Assembly (NCBI GenBank): GCA_049421205.1
Contig: JBMSMQ010000001.1
Coordinates: forward strand, 62,001 to 126,000
Source: JAFMIT01 sp049421205
Lineage (GTDB): Bacteria > Actinomycetota > Actinomycetes > S36-B12 > UBA5976
Direction: 5' to 3'
DNA: 64,000 nt
Shown here: positions 17,937 through 26,500 of the stretch, in pieces
How the letters are laid out: each line of letters opens with the position of its first letter
Position numbering within the stretch: the first letter of the stretch is position 1
Position numbers and translations under genes: made by a program
The notes under the pieces: generated by a model
Told to the model about the DNA's origin: nothing
Database searches by the model: none
What the model saw: the letters and a program-made list of their open reading frames with translations, nothing else

Positions 17937-18691
17937 TGAGTACATTAGAAATCAAAAATCTCTCTGTGCAAGTGGTGATGGAGGATGAAACAAAACAGAT
18001 TCTGAAGGGAATAAACCTCACCGTGAACAGTGGTGAGACTCATGCAATTATGGGTCCAAACGGATCGGGGAAGTCCACGCTCGCCTACAGTATTGCAGGC
18101 CATCCTCGATATGAAATTATCGACGGTGAAGTATTACTTGATGGTGAAAACATTCTAGAACTTTCTGTTGACGAACGAGCCAAAGCGGGCCTCTTTCTCG
18201 CAATGCAGCACCCTGTAGAGGTGCCAGGTGTATCTGTAACGAACTTTCTTCGCACAGCTGTGACTTCAATTCGCGGCGAGGCTCCGAAATTGCGTGAATG
18301 GATATCTGAAATGAAAAGCGCGATGAATGGTCTTTCGATTGATTCATCGTTCTCGGACAGAAATGTCAATGAAGGTTTTTCTGGCGGAGAACGAAAGCGT
18401 CATGAGATTCTGCAACTAGAGTTGATTAAACCCAAGTTCGCGGTTCTCGATGAAACTGATTCTGGGCTCGATGTTGATGCTCTCAAAATAGTGTCAGATG
18501 GTGTAAATCGAATAAAGTCTGAAACAAATATGGGTGTGGTGTTGATAACCCACACAATTCGTCTCTTGCGTCAAATTCCTGTGGATAAAGTCCATGTCAT
18601 CATGGATGGAAAAATTGTTCAGGAAGGTGGAGCAGAACTTGCTGAAGCGATCGACAATTCTGGATATGAACAGTTTGCAGTAAAAGCATGA
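17936..18691 (+). CDS. sufC: Fe-S assembly ATPase SufC
   Basis: SufC is the ABC-type ATPase that binds SufB and SufD and drives their conformational change. It shows Walker A GPNGSGKST near residue 40, the SufC-type signature FSGGERKRHEILQ and Walker B FAVLDETDSGLDVDALK; the Asp-Glu-Thr-Asp form of the B motif is distinctive for SufC against transporter ATPases. It is 251 residues long. It overlaps its neighbours on both sides by one to four bases. Confidence 0.98.
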   Translation: MSTLEIKNLSVQVVMEDETKQILKGINLTVNSGETHAIMGPNGSGKSTLAYSIAGHPRYEIIDGEVLLDGENILELSVDERAKAGLFLAMQHPVEVPGVSVTNFLRTAVTSIRGEAPKLREWISEMKSAMNGLSIDSSFSDRNVNEGFSGGERKRHEILQLELIKPKFAVLDETDSGLDVDALKIVSDGVNRIKSETNMGVVLITHTIRLLRQIPVDKVHVIMDGKIVQEGGAELAEAIDNSGYEQFAVKA

Positions 18692-19956
18692 TTGATGTTG
18701 CCGCGGTAAAACAGGATTTTCCGATACTCAAACGAAGAGTTCGGGCAAATCGTGAACTCATCTACCTTGACTCCGCGGCAACGAGTCAAAAACCGACCTC
18801 GGTGATTGAAGCAGTCTCACGTTTTTATGAGCAGTCAAACGCAGCCATACATCGTGGTGCACACGCTCTCGCCGAAGCAGCAACTGAAGAATTTGAAGCA
18901 GCTCGTGAAACTATTGCTCATTTTGTTGGTGCAGAGTCTCGTCAAATTCACTTCACAAAGAATGCCACAGAATCCATAAATGCAGTGGCATATATGTTTC
19001 TCAATGAGAGCGTCAAATTCCATAGGGGATTAGATGTAGAAAACCCTCGATTTGTACTGCAAGACGGCGATGAAATCATAGTAACCGAGATGGAACATCA
19101 TGCGAACCTGGTTCCTTGGCAAGAACTGTGTTTGAAAACTGGTGCGGTACTGAAAATTATTCCAATTAACGATGAGGGCAGGCTCGAACTCACTAATCTC
19201 ACATTATTGATAACTGAAAAAACTAAAGTTGTGTCGTTTGTTCATCAGAGTAATATTTTAGGGACAATCAACCCAATAGATACAATCATTAATCGCGCAA
19301 GAAGTGTAGGGGCGTTGACGGTGCTAGATGCTTGCCAATCAGCTCCACATCTTGGTGTGAACCTGGAGCAGATTGGAATTGATTTTGCGGCCTTTAGCGG
19401 CCATAAAATGCTTGGACCACTTGGTGTTGGGATTCTCTATATAAAAGATCCAGATCACGCACCTGTATTTCTCACTGGCGGGTCAATGATTGAAAAAGTG
19501 ACGCTGCAGAAAAGCACGTATGCAAAAGCTCCACAACGATTTGAAGCTGGTACTCAATCGGCCGCAGAAGTGATTGGATTAGCAACGGCTCTCGATTACC
19601 TAAAAAATCTTGGAATGGATAATATCCATCAACATGAACTTGCCCTGACGAAGATGGCACTTGAAGGGTTAATGGCAATTCCCCAAGTGAGAATTATTGG
19701 ACCTACTAACATTGAAAATCGTGGTGGAATCATCTCGTTCACCTTGGCTGATCTTCATCCACATGATGTGGGTCAAGTACTCGATGAGCAGGGAATTGCT
19801 GTTCGGGTTGGCCATCATTGCGCATGGCCGGTATGCACCTACTTCAATGTTCCTGCTACCACGCGGGCATCTTTTTACCTTTACAATGATGAACGAGACG
19901 TTGAGATGCTTGTTTCGGGTGTAAAGCGCACTCTTGAATATTTCGGGGTGGCATGA
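18688..19956 (+). CDS. sufS: Cysteine desulfurase SufS
   Basis: SufS is a PLP enzyme that removes sulfur from cysteine and passes it as persulfide to SufU. The PLP lysine is in SGHKMLGPLG and the active-site cysteine in VGHHCAWPVC; TEMEHHANLVPWQ and VSFVHQSNILG are also typical of the group II desulfurases. It is 422 residues long. The ATG overlaps the sufC stop (ATGA), and the gene is followed with overlap by sufU. Confidence 0.98.
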   Translation: MIDVAAVKQDFPILKRRVRANRELIYLDSAATSQKPTSVIEAVSRFYEQSNAAIHRGAHALAEAATEEFEAARETIAHFVGAESRQIHFTKNATESINAVAYMFLNESVKFHRGLDVENPRFVLQDGDEIIVTEMEHHANLVPWQELCLKTGAVLKIIPINDEGRLELTNLTLLITEKTKVVSFVHQSNILGTINPIDTIINRARSVGALTVLDACQSAPHLGVNLEQIGIDFAAFSGHKMLGPLGVGILYIKDPDHAPVFLTGGSMIEKVTLQKSTYAKAPQRFEAGTQSAAEVIGLATALDYLKNLGMDNIHQHELALTKMALEGLMAIPQVRIIGPTNIENRGGIISFTLADLHPHDVGQVLDEQGIAVRVGHHCAWPVCTYFNVPATTRASFYLYNDERDVEMLVSGVKRTLEYFGVA

Positions 19957-20396
19957 GCATTGATAATCTGTATCAAGACATAATTCTTGAACACTATAGG
20001 CACCCTCAGGGTAAGGGTCTCAATCCTGAGTATGCAGTTGAAGTTCATCACGTCAATCCAAGTTGTGGTGATGAAATCACTTTACGGACGCGAGTGATAG
20101 ACGGTAATGTTGAAGTTTCTTACGAGAATTCAGGTTGCTCTATTTCTCAAGCCAGCGCATCAATGATGTGGGAACTCGTGAATAATAAGAGTGTTGAGAC
20201 TGCTATTTCTCTTGAGTCTGAATTTTTAGAACTTATGCAATCCAAAGGGCAGGGTACGGATGAGGACGAAAGTCTATTAGATGCAATCGCGTTTGTTGGC
20301 GTCAGCCAATTTCCTGCACGAGTGAAATGTGCACTGTTGGCGTGGATGGCTTTGAAAGACGCAATTATGCAAAACATGAGGAGCAAGAATGAATGA
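19953..20396 (+). CDS. sufU: Sulfur-transfer protein SufU
   Basis: SufU is a zinc protein that accepts persulfide sulfur from SufS. The three conserved cysteines are in NPSCGD, NSGCSIS and VKCALLAW, with the aspartate in the first motif completing the zinc site. The SufU-specific insertion is present between the second and third cysteines, distinguishing it from IscU scaffolds. It is 147 residues long. The ATG overlaps the sufS stop, and the end overlaps sufT by eight bases. Confidence 0.95.
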   Translation: MSIDNLYQDIILEHYRHPQGKGLNPEYAVEVHHVNPSCGDEITLRTRVIDGNVEVSYENSGCSISQASASMMWELVNNKSVETAISLESEFLELMQSKGQGTDEDESLLDAIAFVGVSQFPARVKCALLAWMALKDAIMQNMRSKNE

Positions 20397-20730
20397 CATG
20401 AATCAACTTCGACAGGATGAGATACCATCATCAGAGGATCTCATCGAATTGATGAAAGATGTTGTAGATCCTGAATTGGGTATCAATGTAGTTGATTTAG
20501 GGTTGGTGTACGGAGTACATCTTGATGAAAGCAATGTTGCAACAATTGATATGACTTTGACGTCAGCTGCATGTCCGTTAACAGATGTCATTGAAGATCA
20601 AACTCGCGCTGCACTCGATGGTCATGTTGCCGACTTTCGCATCAATTGGGTGTGGATGCCACCCTGGGGGCCAGACAAAATTACAGAAGATGGGCGAGAG
20701 ATGATGCGAGCACTTGGCTTTAACATCTAG
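20389..20730 (+). CDS. sufT: SufT/MIP18-family (DUF59) Fe-S maturation protein
   Basis: This DUF59 (MIP18) protein closes the suf operon, as in many actinobacteria, and is implicated in Fe-S protein maturation. The motif VVDPELGINVVDLGLVYGV near residue 25 and the TSAACPLTDVIEDQ segment with its conserved cysteine are diagnostic. It is 113 residues from ATG 20389, chosen because GAGG lies upstream inside the sufU end; ATG at 20398 is an alternative. The next gene (ABC-F) starts six bases after the stop. Confidence 0.92.
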   Translation: MNDMNQLRQDEIPSSEDLIELMKDVVDPELGINVVDLGLVYGVHLDESNVATIDMTLTSAACPLTDVIEDQTRAALDGHVADFRINWVWMPPWGPDKITEDGREMMRALGFNI

Positions 20731-20735
20731 CCATT

Positions 20736-22328
20736 GTGATTGCTGTCCACGACCTAGAAATTCGAATCGGTGCCCGATTACTGATGTCGGGCGTAACGTT
20801 CCGTGTCGCCGAGGGTGACAAGGTTGGTTTAGTTGGACGAAATGGCGCTGGTAAAACAACACTTACCAAAGTTCTAACAGAATCCTTACCCGCTACTGCC
20901 GGCGATATCCAGGTGACGGGAAGAGTTGGCTATCTACCACAGGATCCACGAACTGGAGATATATCCAACACGGGAATTAATCGAATTCTTTCTGCTCGAA
21001 ACATCGATAAATACTTTGAACGTATGCAAAGTGCACAAAATCGAATGGCAGATTCGACAACATTTGAACGCGCAAGTCGTGAGTATGAGAAAGCTGAAAC
21101 TCAATTCTTGCTTGCAGGGGGATATGCCGCACAATCTGAAGCCAATTCAATTGCATTGAGTTTAGGCCTTACTTTGAAGGCTTTAAGTCAACCTTTGCAA
21201 ACACTTTCAGGAGGGCAACGTCGAAGAGTTGAATTAGCAAGAATTCTTTTTTCCGGGGCCGATACTCTCATCTTAGATGAACCAACAAATCACCTGGATA
21301 CAGATTCAATCGTCTGGCTCACAAATTTTATAGTGAACTATCCAGGTGCCGTGATTGTTATTACCCACGATATAGCATTGCTTGAAAAAACAGTAAATCG
21401 TGTTCTTTTCCTTGATGCGATTCGCTGCACAATTGATGTCTACAATCTTGGCTGGAAACAATATCTAGAGCAGCGAGAACAGGATGAGCGTCGCCGCAAA
21501 CGAGAGAGGATGAATGCAGAAAATAAAGCACAAACTTTGATTGATCAAGCTAATCGATTTCGGGCAAAAGCGAGCAAGGCGAGAACTGCCCAATCAATGC
21601 TAAAGCGTGCAGATATTTTGATGGAGTCGACCGAAGGTGAAGCGCAAAAAGAGAAAAAAGTAAAGATAAAATTTCCAACCCCCGAACCCTGTGGAAAAGT
21701 TCCATTGTCGGGTCACGGGCTAACACGTGCCTATGGTTCAGATGAAGTGTTTGCCTCCGTTGACTTAGCTATCGATAGAGGCTCTCGCATAGTTGTACTC
21801 GGATTAAATGGGGCTGGCAAAACAACGTTACTTCGGCTTCTTGCCAATATTGATATTCCTGATCGAGGCGAAGTGATGTTGGGGCATGGCGCAAAAGTGG
21901 GTTACTATGCTCAGGAACACGAAACGTTAGACCTTAATGCGAGTGTGCTTCAAAATTTACTGAAGCAAAGTCCGCATCTAACTGAACAACAGGGACGTAC
22001 ATTGCTTGGTTCGTTTCTTTTCACAAATGACGACGTTTTCAAACCAGCTGGTGTGCTATCGGGTGGAGAAAAAACTCGGCTTGCACTTGCGATTCTTGTT
22101 GTTTCAGGAGCAAATGTTTTACTCCTCGATGAGCCGACCAATAATCTTGATCCTGCCAGTCGTCAAGAAATACTTCGAGCAATTGCTGAATATGAAGGAG
22201 CGATTGTTCTAGTTACTCACGATTTTGGTGCAGTAGAGGCGCTTGAACCTGAACGCGTGCTTTTGCTACCAGATGGGGTTGAAGATTTCTGGAATCAAGA
22301 TTATCAAGATTTAATCTCTCTTGCATAA
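20736..22328 (+). CDS. ABC-F family ATPase (ribosome-associated)
   Basis: This is a soluble tandem ABC protein without membrane segments. It has two Walker A motifs (GRNGAGKTT, near residue 35, and GLNGAGKTT), two signatures (LSGGQRRRVELA and LSGGEKTRLALA) and two DEPTN Walker B strands. A charged linker (EQDERRRKRERMNAENK and on) between the modules is the ABC-F hallmark. ABC-F proteins act on the ribosome as translation factors or antibiotic protectors; which applies here is unknown. It starts with GTG, six bases after sufT and without an obvious ribosome site. It is 530 residues long. Its end overlaps the convergent SURF1 gene by 25 bases. Confidence 0.93.
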   Translation: MIAVHDLEIRIGARLLMSGVTFRVAEGDKVGLVGRNGAGKTTLTKVLTESLPATAGDIQVTGRVGYLPQDPRTGDISNTGINRILSARNIDKYFERMQSAQNRMADSTTFERASREYEKAETQFLLAGGYAAQSEANSIALSLGLTLKALSQPLQTLSGGQRRRVELARILFSGADTLILDEPTNHLDTDSIVWLTNFIVNYPGAVIVITHDIALLEKTVNRVLFLDAIRCTIDVYNLGWKQYLEQREQDERRRKRERMNAENKAQTLIDQANRFRAKASKARTAQSMLKRADILMESTEGEAQKEKKVKIKFPTPEPCGKVPLSGHGLTRAYGSDEVFASVDLAIDRGSRIVVLGLNGAGKTTLLRLLANIDIPDRGEVMLGHGAKVGYYAQEHETLDLNASVLQNLLKQSPHLTEQQGRTLLGSFLFTNDDVFKPAGVLSGGEKTRLALAILVVSGANVLLLDEPTNNLDPASRQEILRAIAEYEGAIVLVTHDFGAVEALEPERVLLLPDGVEDFWNQDYQDLISLA

Positions 22329-22972
22329 TCAGTTCGAATTCTACGTAGTGCAACTACGTAGATAACAATCGAAGCAATTCCAATCAATATCCATTGCCCC
22401 ACGTATCCAAGGTGTGGTCCTGATGTTATCTCTGGAAGTGTTAATTTAGACAGATTCTTTGGAGGTACTTGGCTTTGAATATAGAAAGTGAAATCTGTGC
22501 TTCTCATCATTTCAGTGACGTAGTTGATTTGCCCTGAAGGCACATCTGATGGGCTCGTTCCATTTGATGTTGCGTATCTCACAAAACCTGTGAGTGGAAA
22601 CTTTACATCGTCACTCAGTTCGAAAGTTGCATCGTCCGTCCACCCTAAAGCCAGCGTGAGACTTTTTCCGTCTTGGAGTGTCACATTTTGCAGCACGATA
22701 AAGCCAGGAATTCCATTCTGAACTTGCTTTCGCCACAGAATCTCTGAACTAGAAAATTCACCATCAATGAGAACTCTCGTGAACTCATCGGGTTCACCAT
22801 CGTAGAAATTGGCAATAGGTTGAGGTTCGACACCGAGAGCATTTTGAAGAAGCAAATTCTCGGCATCTCGTTGCTGGTGTCTATCAAGTTGCCATTGAGC
22901 GGCAAAGTAACTGAGTGGAACCATCAGGACGAGCACTAAGGTAAGTGCGAGAATTCTGGGAACTTGCTTCAC
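22304..22972 (-). CDS. SURF1-family cytochrome oxidase assembly protein
   Basis: SURF1 proteins assist haem A insertion into cytochrome c oxidase. The protein has the family layout: one N-terminal helix (residues about 4-24), an exported middle domain with WQLDRHQQRDAEN near the start and a C-terminal helix preceded by GPHLGYVGQW. I place the start at GTG 22972 (222 residues) because TAGAGT lies exactly six bases upstream (22984-22979); GTG two codons earlier at 22978 is also in frame. It fits with ctaB and ctaA elsewhere in the window. It is convergent with the ABC-F gene and divergent from DUF3099. Confidence 0.88.
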   Translation of the reverse strand: MKQVPRILALTLVLVLMVPLSYFAAQWQLDRHQQRDAENLLLQNALGVEPQPIANFYDGEPDEFTRVLIDGEFSSSEILWRKQVQNGIPGFIVLQNVTLQDGKSLTLALGWTDDATFELSDDVKFPLTGFVRYATSNGTSPSDVPSGQINYVTEMMRSTDFTFYIQSQVPPKNLSKLTLPEITSGPHLGYVGQWILIGIASIVIYVVALRRIRTDYAREIKS

Positions 22973-22978
22973 ACCCAC

Positions 22979-23019
22979 ACTCTATGCAAAGTGCCAAGTT
23001 TGCTCACATCCTCTAAGGT
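22979..23019. promoter_or_regulatory. Two divergent leaderless-type -10 boxes
   Basis: On the minus strand TAGAGT (22984-22979) is followed by six bases and GTG of the SURF1 gene. On the plus strand TAAGGT (23014-23019) is followed by gaggct and then ATG of the DUF3099 gene at 23026. The whole divergent space is only 53 bases. Confidence 0.6.
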
Positions 23020-23025
23020 GAGGCT

Positions 23026-23298
23026 ATGGCTAAAACTCAGGTCTACAAAATCAGTGGTGCGAGTACAAGCCTTTCTGGAGATCAGCAGAGTCGCAGTCGT
23101 CGATATATGTGGTCTATGGCAATCAGAATGCTGTGTTTCGGTCTTGCTCTCGTTTCCCAGGGTATCTTGCAATGGGTATTTTTGCTTGGGTCGTTAGTGC
23201 TACCTTGGATTGCCGTTGTGGTTGCCAATGCGGGTCGTGAGAATCGACTCCAATCTGAGCCCTACACCTACGAGTCTGGCAAAGAACTAGAAGCCTAA
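23026..23298 (+). CDS. DUF3099 small membrane protein
   Basis: The 90-residue product belongs to the actinobacterial DUF3099 family of unknown function. It has a basic N-terminal half with SLSGDQQSRSRRYMWSM, two adjacent hydrophobic helices (about residues 30-46 and 48-68) and the family-typical VVVANAGRENR after the second helix. The ATG has a leaderless-type -10 six bases upstream. It stands immediately before fabG-fabI, an association I recall from other actinobacteria, but no functional link is established. Confidence 0.85.
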   Translation: MAKTQVYKISGASTSLSGDQQSRSRRYMWSMAIRMLCFGLALVSQGILQWVFLLGSLVLPWIAVVVANAGRENRLQSEPYTYESGKELEA

Positions 23299-23321
23299 GC
23301 CTCGAATCAACCCGAGCAGGG

Positions 23322-23327
23322 TAGATT
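23322..23327 (+). promoter_or_regulatory. -10 box of fabG
   Basis: TAGATT is followed by six bases (tgcccg) and then TTG at 23334, four codons before the preferred ATG at 23346. Either the message is leaderless from TTG or it has a 12-nt leader that includes GGGAG just before the ATG. Confidence 0.5.
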
Positions 23328-23345
23328 TGCCCGTTGGGAGTGGTG

Positions 23346-24050
23346 ATGGCGCAAACAGTATTCATAACCGGTGCCAACCGTGGTATCGGAGCCTCAATCG
23401 CTGCAAGATTTCTTGAAGCGGGAGACACAGTAGTGGCATTCAACCGTAGTGCCAACGCCATCAATGGTGTGAATTCTCTTGAGTGCGATATCGCATCATA
23501 TGAATCAATCCAAAAAGCGACCGCCGAGGCATTAGCACAATTTGGAACACCAGACGTTGTGATTGCCAATGCTGGCATAACTGATGACGGCTTGTTTATG
23601 CGAATGTCTGATGAATCCCTTGACACTGTAATCACAACAAATTTGCTCGGTGCACTCCGATTTAGCCAACAGATTATCACACCAATGCTGAAGCAAAAAC
23701 GAGGTTCCATCATATTTGTTGGAAGTGTTGTGGGTTTACTTGGAAGTGCTGGGCAGGTGAACTATGCTGCAAGTAAAAGTGGCCTGGTGGGTGCGGCAAG
23801 AAGCTTGGCACGAGAAGTTGGCTCTCGCGGAATCACAGTAAATGTAGTTGCGCCCGGCTTTGTTGATACCGATATGACAGCAGTTCTTACAGAGGAACAA
23901 AAAGGAAAGATATTGAATTCAATACCTCTTGGAAGATATGCAAATCCAGAAGAAGTCGCTGACACAGTATTTTTCTTAAGTTCAAGCAATGCCCGCTATA
24001 TCACTGGTGCTGTTATTCCAGTGGACGGCGGTTTAGGAATGGGACACTAA
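23346..24050 (+). CDS. fabG: 3-oxoacyl-ACP reductase FabG
   Basis: FabG is the NADPH-dependent short-chain dehydrogenase that reduces 3-oxoacyl-ACP in fatty acid elongation. It shows the Rossmann motif TGANRGIGASIA, NAGITDDGLFMRMS, the catalytic Ser region (IIFVGSVVGLLG), YAASKSG with Tyr and Lys, and the C-terminal TGAVIPVDGGLGMGH. ATG 23346 gives 234 residues with GGGAG upstream; an in-frame TTG at 23334 would add four residues. The stop overlaps fabI by one base (TAATG). The fabG-fabI pair matches mabA-inhA of mycobacteria. Confidence 0.95.
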   Translation: MAQTVFITGANRGIGASIAARFLEAGDTVVAFNRSANAINGVNSLECDIASYESIQKATAEALAQFGTPDVVIANAGITDDGLFMRMSDESLDTVITTNLLGALRFSQQIITPMLKQKRGSIIFVGSVVGLLGSAGQVNYAASKSGLVGAARSLAREVGSRGITVNVVAPGFVDTDMTAVLTEEQKGKILNSIPLGRYANPEEVADTVFFLSSSNARYITGAVIPVDGGLGMGH

Positions 24051-24817
24051 TGGGAATTGTCGAAGGCAAAACATTTCTTGTCACTGGAGTTTTGACTCAG
24101 ATGTCGATTGCGTATGAAGTTGCCCGGTTAGCTCAAGAAGAAGGCGCAAAGGTTATTCTCACTGGTTTCGGACGCGGTTTATCGCTGACGAAAAGAGTTG
24201 CTGAGAAACTGCCACAGGCTGTTGAAGTGCTGGAATTGGATGTAACCAACCAAGAGCATTTGGATTCGCTTCAGGCCCGTCTCAAGGATCACACGACAAC
24301 GATTGACGGTGTTCTACATTCCATCGCATTCGCACCGAAAGAAGCACTTGGTGGAAATTTTCTCAATACCCAATGGAATGATGTTGCAACCGCATTACAG
24401 GTGAGCGCATATTCATTGAAAGCTTTAACAGTTGCGGTGCAGCCAATGCTTGCAGCATCGTCAAGTGTGGTCGGTTTAACATTTGATGCAAAAGTTGCCT
24501 GGCCAATCTATGACTGGATGGGGGTTGCGAAAGCGGCGCTGGAGGCAACTGGGCGTTATCTCGCACGAGATTTAGGTCAATATGGAATCCGAGTCAATAT
24601 GGTAGCTGCTGGACCTCTGGGCTCCATTGCAGCGAAAGGAATTCCTGACTTTCATAGAATTGAAAGTATCTGGAGTGATCGGGCGCCACTTGGATGGAAT
24701 TCAACTGACCCAGTACCAACTGCCAAGACATGTATTGCACTGATGAGTGACTGGATGCCGATGACCACCGGCGAGGTCATTCATTGCGACGGCGGCGTGC
24801 ACGCAGTCATGGGGTAG
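24050..24817 (+). CDS. fabI: Enoyl-ACP reductase (FabI/InhA type)
   Basis: This NADH-dependent enoyl-ACP reductase catalyses the last step of each fatty acid elongation cycle. It is an SDR protein of the divergent FabI type: GKTFLVTGVLTQMSIAYEVA at the cofactor site, LHSIAFAPKEALGG, and the YDWMGVAKAALEATGRYLA helix with the catalytic Tyr and Lys. It is closer in look to InhA (LTDMSIA-like glycine loop, FGRG motif) than to E. coli FabI. It is 255 residues long. It is coupled to fabG through TAATG and followed two bases later by sixA. Confidence 0.95.
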   Translation: MGIVEGKTFLVTGVLTQMSIAYEVARLAQEEGAKVILTGFGRGLSLTKRVAEKLPQAVEVLELDVTNQEHLDSLQARLKDHTTTIDGVLHSIAFAPKEALGGNFLNTQWNDVATALQVSAYSLKALTVAVQPMLAASSSVVGLTFDAKVAWPIYDWMGVAKAALEATGRYLARDLGQYGIRVNMVAAGPLGSIAAKGIPDFHRIESIWSDRAPLGWNSTDPVPTAKTCIALMSDWMPMTTGEVIHCDGGVHAVMG

Positions 24818-24819
24818 TA

Positions 24820-25275
24820 GTGAAAATTTTGTTTCTGAGACACGCAGAAGCAATCTCTCAGTATGAAGATGATTTCAATCGCCCTCTCACTGAATATGGC
24901 CAAAAGCAAGTACGAGAAGTGGCGAAGCATCTTTCAATCTTTGATTTATCGAGTTTTGACCTCGCTGTTAGCCCAGCCAGGAGAACCAGGGAAACACTAG
25001 ACCTACTATGTGACTCTCTCAAAATTGAGTCTAAGTACCAAACACATGATTCTCTTTATAGCAGCGATGTCAACCAATATTTGGATGCAATACGAGAGTC
25101 AACGTCTGAAAATCTCTTGATCGTTGGGCATAACCCTGCCATCAGTGAGGCGTTGTCGACACTGAGTTCAATGACAATATCTTTGAAAACAGCGGGCTGG
25201 GTGCTGATTGATTTTGATCTGAAAACGAGTCTTGGCGCCGTTATTCTTCAATCTGATTCGGAGGGAAACTATTAA
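24820..25275 (+). CDS. sixA: SixA-like phosphohistidine phosphatase
   Basis: This is a small histidine phosphatase of the SixA type. The catalytic RHA motif is in ILFLRHAEAIS near the N-terminus, the second phosphate ligand in SPARRTRETL, and the second catalytic histidine in LLIVGHNPAIS. It is 151 residues from GTG 24820, two bases after the fabI stop, so probably in the fabG-fabI operon. Substrates of actinobacterial members are generally unknown. Its 3' end overlaps the convergent serB by 35 bases. Confidence 0.85.
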   Translation: MKILFLRHAEAISQYEDDFNRPLTEYGQKQVREVAKHLSIFDLSSFDLAVSPARRTRETLDLLCDSLKIESKYQTHDSLYSSDVNQYLDAIRESTSENLLIVGHNPAISEALSTLSSMTISLKTAGWVLIDFDLKTSLGAVILQSDSEGNY

Positions 25276-26449
25276 TCCCGAGTTCTCGGTTAAGTTGTTC
25301 AATTTCTAATCGGGTAATTCCAAGTAAATATAAAATCGAATCGAGATAGGGGACATTGATGCTGGTATCAGCCTTCCTTTGGACCAACGGTTTTGCGTTA
25401 AATGCAATGCCCAGACCGGCGAGATTAAGCATATCTATGTCGTTCGCACCATCGCCGATGGCAATTGTTCGCGCCATTGGAATTGTAAACTTCGCTGCGA
25501 AGTCATGTAATGCTCTGGCTTTGCCACTTCTATCGATTATGTCACCGACAAGATTTCCTGAAACATACCCGTTGAGAATCTCTAGCTTGTTTGCCACAAA
25601 TCCATCGGCGCCTAATTCCTCTGCAAGTTGTTGCACCACGAAGTCAAATCCACCTGAAACAAACACCACGTTGTAGTCGAGATATTTCAATACCCGTATC
25701 AATGTTCTCGCGCCAGGTGATAACGTTATTGACGAGTAAATTTCTGCTAATTTGGAAGCAGGCATTCCCGTTAACAATTGAACCCGCTCTCTGAGGGCTG
25801 ATTCAAAGTCCAAGTCTCCTCGCATGGTCTTTTCAGTGATTTCGGCAATTTCACGCTCGCATCCCATAGATTGTCCGAGAAGGTCAATAACTTCCTCTTG
25901 AATCAATGTGGAATCGACATCCAAAACAATGAGGTGTCTGCCTCGACGCTGGAGGCTTCCTCTTTGCACTGCTAAATCAAGATGGTGAGTGATTGCGATT
26001 TCAGAAAGGGAAAGTCGAAGATTGACGATATCGCCTTGCGATACTCGAAATTCAAGCGCTGTTACTGGATAGGTGGCAATTCTTTCGATGCTGTCAATGT
26101 TGCCACCGAGAGAAAGAATTGATTCCGTGACTAATAGGAGACTCTCTGCTTTCAAGTTTGGAGACATTAACGTTACAACAAGTTGGTCTGGTGAATTCTG
26201 CAAAACTTCCATGTTTGCTCGATGAACTGAAACGTCGAGTGAAAAAGGTTTCAAGTTTTCAAGCAGTGAACGCTCGATAACATTCATCTCTTCCATTGAT
26301 CTGACCACGGCATGGAGCGTTAACATACCCTCGCTCAGTATTTGTTGAACATCAATGATGCTATCCAAACTCGGTAGAGTCCTGAGAACTTCACGTGTTA
26401 TTCCAGGTTGATCGTGTCCACTGATAACGATGAGGTAGGTCCGAAGCAC
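25241..26449 (-). CDS. serB: Phosphoserine phosphatase SerB
   Basis: SerB dephosphorylates phosphoserine, the last step of serine synthesis. The C-terminal HAD domain has the nucleophile motif LDVDSTLIQEE, the SGGFDFVV strand and the metal-binding IGDGANDIDML. The N-terminal 180 residues hold a tandem of ACT-like domains (LIVISGHDQPGITREVL opens the first), as in mycobacterial SerB2. It is 402 residues long. GTG at 26449 follows TAAGGT by exactly six bases, predicting a leaderless message. It is convergent with sixA and divergent from the ABC ATPase. Confidence 0.96.
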   Translation of the reverse strand: MLRTYLIVISGHDQPGITREVLRTLPSLDSIIDVQQILSEGMLTLHAVVRSMEEMNVIERSLLENLKPFSLDVSVHRANMEVLQNSPDQLVVTLMSPNLKAESLLLVTESILSLGGNIDSIERIATYPVTALEFRVSQGDIVNLRLSLSEIAITHHLDLAVQRGSLQRRGRHLIVLDVDSTLIQEEVIDLLGQSMGCEREIAEITEKTMRGDLDFESALRERVQLLTGMPASKLAEIYSSITLSPGARTLIRVLKYLDYNVVFVSGGFDFVVQQLAEELGADGFVANKLEILNGYVSGNLVGDIIDRSGKARALHDFAAKFTIPMARTIAIGDGANDIDMLNLAGLGIAFNAKPLVQRKADTSINVPYLDSILYLLGITRLEIEQLNRELGINSFPPNQIEE

Positions 26450-26500
26450 GGGTGAACCTTAGTCACGTGCCGCACTTCAATTCCTCATTAGGCTAGGGGC
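26450..26500. promoter_or_regulatory. Two divergent leaderless-type -10 boxes
   Basis: In this 51-base space TAAGGT on the minus strand (26461-26456) lies six bases before the serB GTG, and TAGGCT on the plus strand (26489-26494) lies six bases before the ABC ATPase GTG at 26501. Confidence 0.6.

Noticed and set aside
23123..23713. 196-codon minus-strand open frame over DUF3099 and fabG
   Set aside because: Long by chance; both plus-strand genes are well supported and the antisense product shows low-complexity Ser/Ala/Thr composition without family motifs.
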